A stretch of 9,027 bases of DNA, taken from JBOGEN01 sp050743265 (GTDB taxonomy: Bacteria; Actinomycetota; Actinomycetes; JBOGEN01). Under the pieces are notes generated by a model. The model was not told the DNA's origin. It was given only the letters and a program-made list of their open reading frames with translations, and searched no databases. The stretch spans positions 1 to 9,027 of the forward strand of contig JBOGEN010000048.1 of the NCBI GenBank assembly GCA_050743265.1, written 5' to 3'. The position numbers and the translations under genes are program-made. Shown here piece by piece: positions 5,702 to 9,027 of this stretch (the first letter of the stretch is position 1; every line of letters starts with the position of its first letter).

Positions 5702-5859
5702 GGCGGGCTCTCCCGAGCAGCCGGGTCGGTGGCGGAGTCGCTGTCGGTGTCCGGGGCGCCCGCGGTCGTCCGGCCGCTTCCCTGGGTTTGGTCAGTCTCG
5801 GTGACCTGGTCGCTGTCCGTCGTGGGGTCAGCCGTGCGCGCGGACGTGGAGTGGGCCCG
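5698..5859 (-). other. Extra Asp/Ser/Thr-rich tail of PyrD
   Basis: Codons for residues 321-373 plus the stop. About half of the residues are D, S or T, with runs such as TTDSDQ and DTDSDSATD. GTCGCTGTC (plus strand) occurs twice here, so the DNA is mildly repetitive. The frame is clean into the pyrF overlap, so it is not a read-through from an obvious frameshift. Confidence 0.7.
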
Positions 5860-6819
5860 GCCGACGAGATTCGACAGCCGGGTCTCGCCGCGCGCGGCCA
5901 GCGCCTGGTGCAGCTCGCCGAGCACGCGCGCGGGCGCGCCCGGGTCGTGGAAGAGGATCGTGCCCAGGGCGACGGCGGACGCCCCGGCGAGCACCATCTC
6001 GAGCACGTCCCGCCCGGTCCGCACGCCGCCCATGCCGACCAGCGGGACCTCCGGCATCGCGGCGTGCACCTGCCACAGGCAGCGGACCGCCACCGGCCGT
6101 ACAGCGGGCCCGGAGAGCCCACCGGTGACCCCGGCGAGCGCCGGCCGGTCGGTGACCGTGTCGACGGCCATGCCGAGCAACGTGTTGATCATGGACAGGC
6201 CGTCCGCACCGGCGTCCACGCAGGCCCGGGCGATGGCCACGATGTCGGTGACGTCCGGGGACAGCTTCGCCAGTACCGGCACGTCCGGCGGCAGTCCCCG
6301 CCGCACAGCCGCCACGACGGCGGCGGCAGGCTCGGGGTGGCACGCAAAGACCTGGCCGCGGCTCTCCACGTTCGGGCACGAGATGTTGACCTCGACCGCG
6401 TCCACGCCGTCGGTGTCGCCCAGCCGTTTGGCCAGCTCGGCGTACTCGTCGACGCTCCCCCCTGCGATGGACACGACGGTGCGCGCACGGTGCTCGACCA
6501 GCCAGGGCAGGTCCTCGGCGCAGAACGCGTCTATGCCCGGGCCCTGCAGGCCGATGGAGTTGAGCATGCCGCTCGGCGTCTCCGCCATCCGCGGCGTGGC
6601 CCGGCCGGAGCGGGGGTCGAGCATCACCGACTTCGTCGTGACCGCACCCAGCGTGGCCACGTCGACGAACTGGTGCAGCTCGCGGCCGGCGGCGGCGCAG
6701 CCGGACGCCGTGAGCACCGGGTTGGGCAGGGCGAGACCGGCCAGTGACGTGGAGAGGTCGACGTCGGGCAGCTCGGGATCGGGGGCCTGGGCATGGGTGG
6801 TGATCGTGAGCCAGCTCAT
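5698..6819 (-). CDS. pyrD: Dihydroorotate dehydrogenase, class 1B catalytic subunit, with a C-terminal tail
   Basis: 373 aa against about 300-310 for class 1B enzymes. It oxidises dihydroorotate to orotate with FMN and passes electrons to PyrK and then NAD+. Residues 22-320 form the barrel: TTKSV with Lys63, NSIGLQGPG at 87-95, VNISCPNV at 144-151 whose Cys148 is the class 1 catalytic base (class 2 has Ser), INTLLGMAVD at 211-220, GGLSGPAVRP at 233-242 and GMGGVRTG at 262-269. Residues 321-373 are an extra tail rich in Asp, Ser, Thr and Gln (DPTTDSDQVTETDQTQ and similar), with no hydrophobic or domain pattern; it looks disordered. The start is ATG at 6819, overlapping the pyrK stop as ATGA, with GGAGGT five bases upstream. 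An open frame to 7023 is only the shadow of pyrK. It probably forms a heterotetramer with PyrK. Confidence 0.96.
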   Translation of the reverse strand: MSWLTITTHAQAPDPELPDVDLSTSLAGLALPNPVLTASGCAAAGRELHQFVDVATLGAVTTKSVMLDPRSGRATPRMAETPSGMLNSIGLQGPGIDAFCAEDLPWLVEHRARTVVSIAGGSVDEYAELAKRLGDTDGVDAVEVNISCPNVESRGQVFACHPEPAAAVVAAVRRGLPPDVPVLAKLSPDVTDIVAIARACVDAGADGLSMINTLLGMAVDTVTDRPALAGVTGGLSGPAVRPVAVRCLWQVHAAMPEVPLVGMGGVRTGRDVLEMVLAGASAVALGTILFHDPGAPARVLGELHQALAARGETRLSNLVGRAHSTSARTADPTTDSDQVTETDQTQGSGRTTAGAPDTDSDSATDPAARESPP

Positions 6820-7678
6820 CGGGGACCTCCCGCCGCGATCGGTGCGCCGTACGCGTCCGCAGGGACGGTGCCGACGTCGTCCCAGCGGACGTGGTCCCCG
6901 GCGAACACCGGCCCGTCCACGCAGGACCGCACCATCCGGGTCGTCCCGTCGTCGCCCACCACCGGCAGCACGCACGTCATGCAGACCCCGATCCCGCACG
7001 CCATGGACTCCTCGACGGCGCACTGGGCCGGCACGCCTCGGGCGCCGGCAAGGTCGGTCACGGCGCGCAGCATGCCCATCGGGCCGCAGGCGTACACGAG
7101 GCCGGCGCCGCTACGGTCGAGGACGGCGGGCAGGACGTCGGAGACCCGCCCCTTCTCCCCCGCCGAGCCGTCCTCGGTCGTCACGGTCAGCGTGGCCGAC
7201 GTGCGCTTCGCCTCGAGCGCGCCGAACAGCCGGTCCTCACTCGAGGCTCCGAGGACGTAGTCCACCCGGCACCCCCGCGAGCGCAGGGCCGCGCCGAGCG
7301 AGAACAGCGGGGCGCTGCCGTACCCGCCGCCGACGAGCGTGCAGGCGGTGGGCTGCTCCGGCAGCGTGAACGGGCGGCCCAGCGGGCCGACGACGTCCAG
7401 CATGTCGTTCTGCACGCGACGGGCCAGCCAGGCCGTGCCCGGCCCGTGCACGCCGACGACGACCTCGACCGTGCCGCCCGACATCCCCGCCCGCGAGGCC
7501 CGGAAGATGGAGAAGGCGCGGCGCAGCAGCATCGGCGTGTCCGGCCCGCCGACCGCGAGCGCGACGAACTGGCCCGGCGCGGCGGTGTCGGCAACCCCGG
7601 GAGCGACGAAGCTCAGCAGGTGGTACGCCCCCACTCTGCGGACGCCGAGCACCTGGCCACGTACCTGCACAGGCGCCA

Positions 7679-7679
<1 letters not shown>
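6816..7679 (-). CDS. pyrK: Dihydroorotate dehydrogenase electron-transfer subunit (FAD, [2Fe-2S])
   Basis: 287 aa, slightly longer than typical PyrK (about 255-265). It takes electrons from the FMN of PyrD and delivers them to NAD+ through FAD and an iron-sulphur cluster. The N-terminal beta-barrel (about 5-105) binds FAD, with LLRRAFSIF at 51-59. The NAD-binding part (about 110-215) has LVGGGYGSAPLF at 115-126 and YACGPMGML at 196-204. The cluster ligands are all present: Cys228, Cys233 and Cys236 in ACGIGVCMTC, and Cys253 in RSCVDGPVF, spaced C-x4-C-x2-C-x16-C. The ATG start at 7679 shares one base with the carB stop (TGATG) and has GGGAGGGG four bases upstream. The overlap with pyrD indicates coupled synthesis of the two subunits. 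A role as another ferredoxin-reductase-like subunit is unlikely, given the adjacent class 1B pyrD. Confidence 0.95.
6825..6830 (-). promoter_or_regulatory. Shine-Dalgarno of pyrD (decides the ATG start)
   Basis: GGAGGT, inside GGGAGGTCC on the minus strand, lies 5 bases before ATG at 6819. It supports this start within an open frame that continues upstream to 7023 inside pyrK. Confidence 0.7.

Positions 7680-9027
<1,348 letters not shown>

Noticed and set aside
6820..7023. N-terminal extension of PyrD to 7023
   Set aside because: This is pyrK coding sequence in another frame; ATG at 6819 has GGAGGT and the ATGA overlap.
4880..7369. Plus-strand open frame of 829 codons opposite pyrF, pyrD and pyrK
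   Set aside because: Low-complexity Arg/Ser/Pro/Ala composition, no recognisable domain, and fully antisense to three motif-bearing genes.

Overview
This window is a dense, GC-rich (roughly 70 percent or more) stretch of chromosome from an actinomycete-type bacterium. Every real gene I can support is on the minus strand, so the window reads as transcription from right to left. The gene order carB - pyrK - pyrD - pyrF | mihF - gmk - rpoZ - coaBC - metK - priA matches the conserved actinobacterial housekeeping neighbourhood. The integration host factor mIHF, the PAMHTEMW-type CoaBC and a PriA without helicase motifs are actinobacterial hallmarks. The genus cannot be fixed from the sequence. A Micrococcales- or Kineosporia-like lineage is a guess based on the carB-pyrK-pyrD arrangement.

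Right part (about 5000-9027): the end of the de novo UMP pathway. It holds the 3' part of carB (large subunit of carbamoyl phosphate synthetase), pyrK (FAD/[2Fe-2S] electron-transfer subunit), pyrD (class 1B dihydroorotate dehydrogenase with the catalytic Cys) and pyrF (OMP decarboxylase). These four are translationally coupled, with 1-, 4- and 4-base overlaps, and look like the tail of one operon. PyrD carries an unusual 53-residue Asp/Ser/Thr-rich C-terminal tail.

Middle (4878-4999): a 122-base gap with a good housekeeping-type promoter (TTGCCC, 18 bases, TAGGTT). It probably starts a second transcription unit.

Left part (1-4877): mihF (nucleoid-associated protein), gmk (guanylate kinase), rpoZ (RNA polymerase omega), coaBC (two steps of coenzyme A synthesis), metK (S-adenosylmethionine synthetase) and the 5' part of priA, which runs off the left edge. 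Gaps are short (negative to 84 bases), consistent with one operon. The unit supplies basic cofactors and nucleotides plus chromosome- and transcription-associated proteins.

No mobile element, CRISPR array, tRNA, rRNA or obvious foreign island is present. The most interesting signals are RNA-level. An 18-bp hairpin lies in the first codons of gmk just after the mihF stop. Two competing hairpins lie around the rpoZ stop, built on a 12-bp direct repeat, and a strong hairpin lies between metK and priA. These could tune the relative output of genes within one operon. That is inference; the base pairing itself can be read directly. Seven of the nine starts in the window are GTG.
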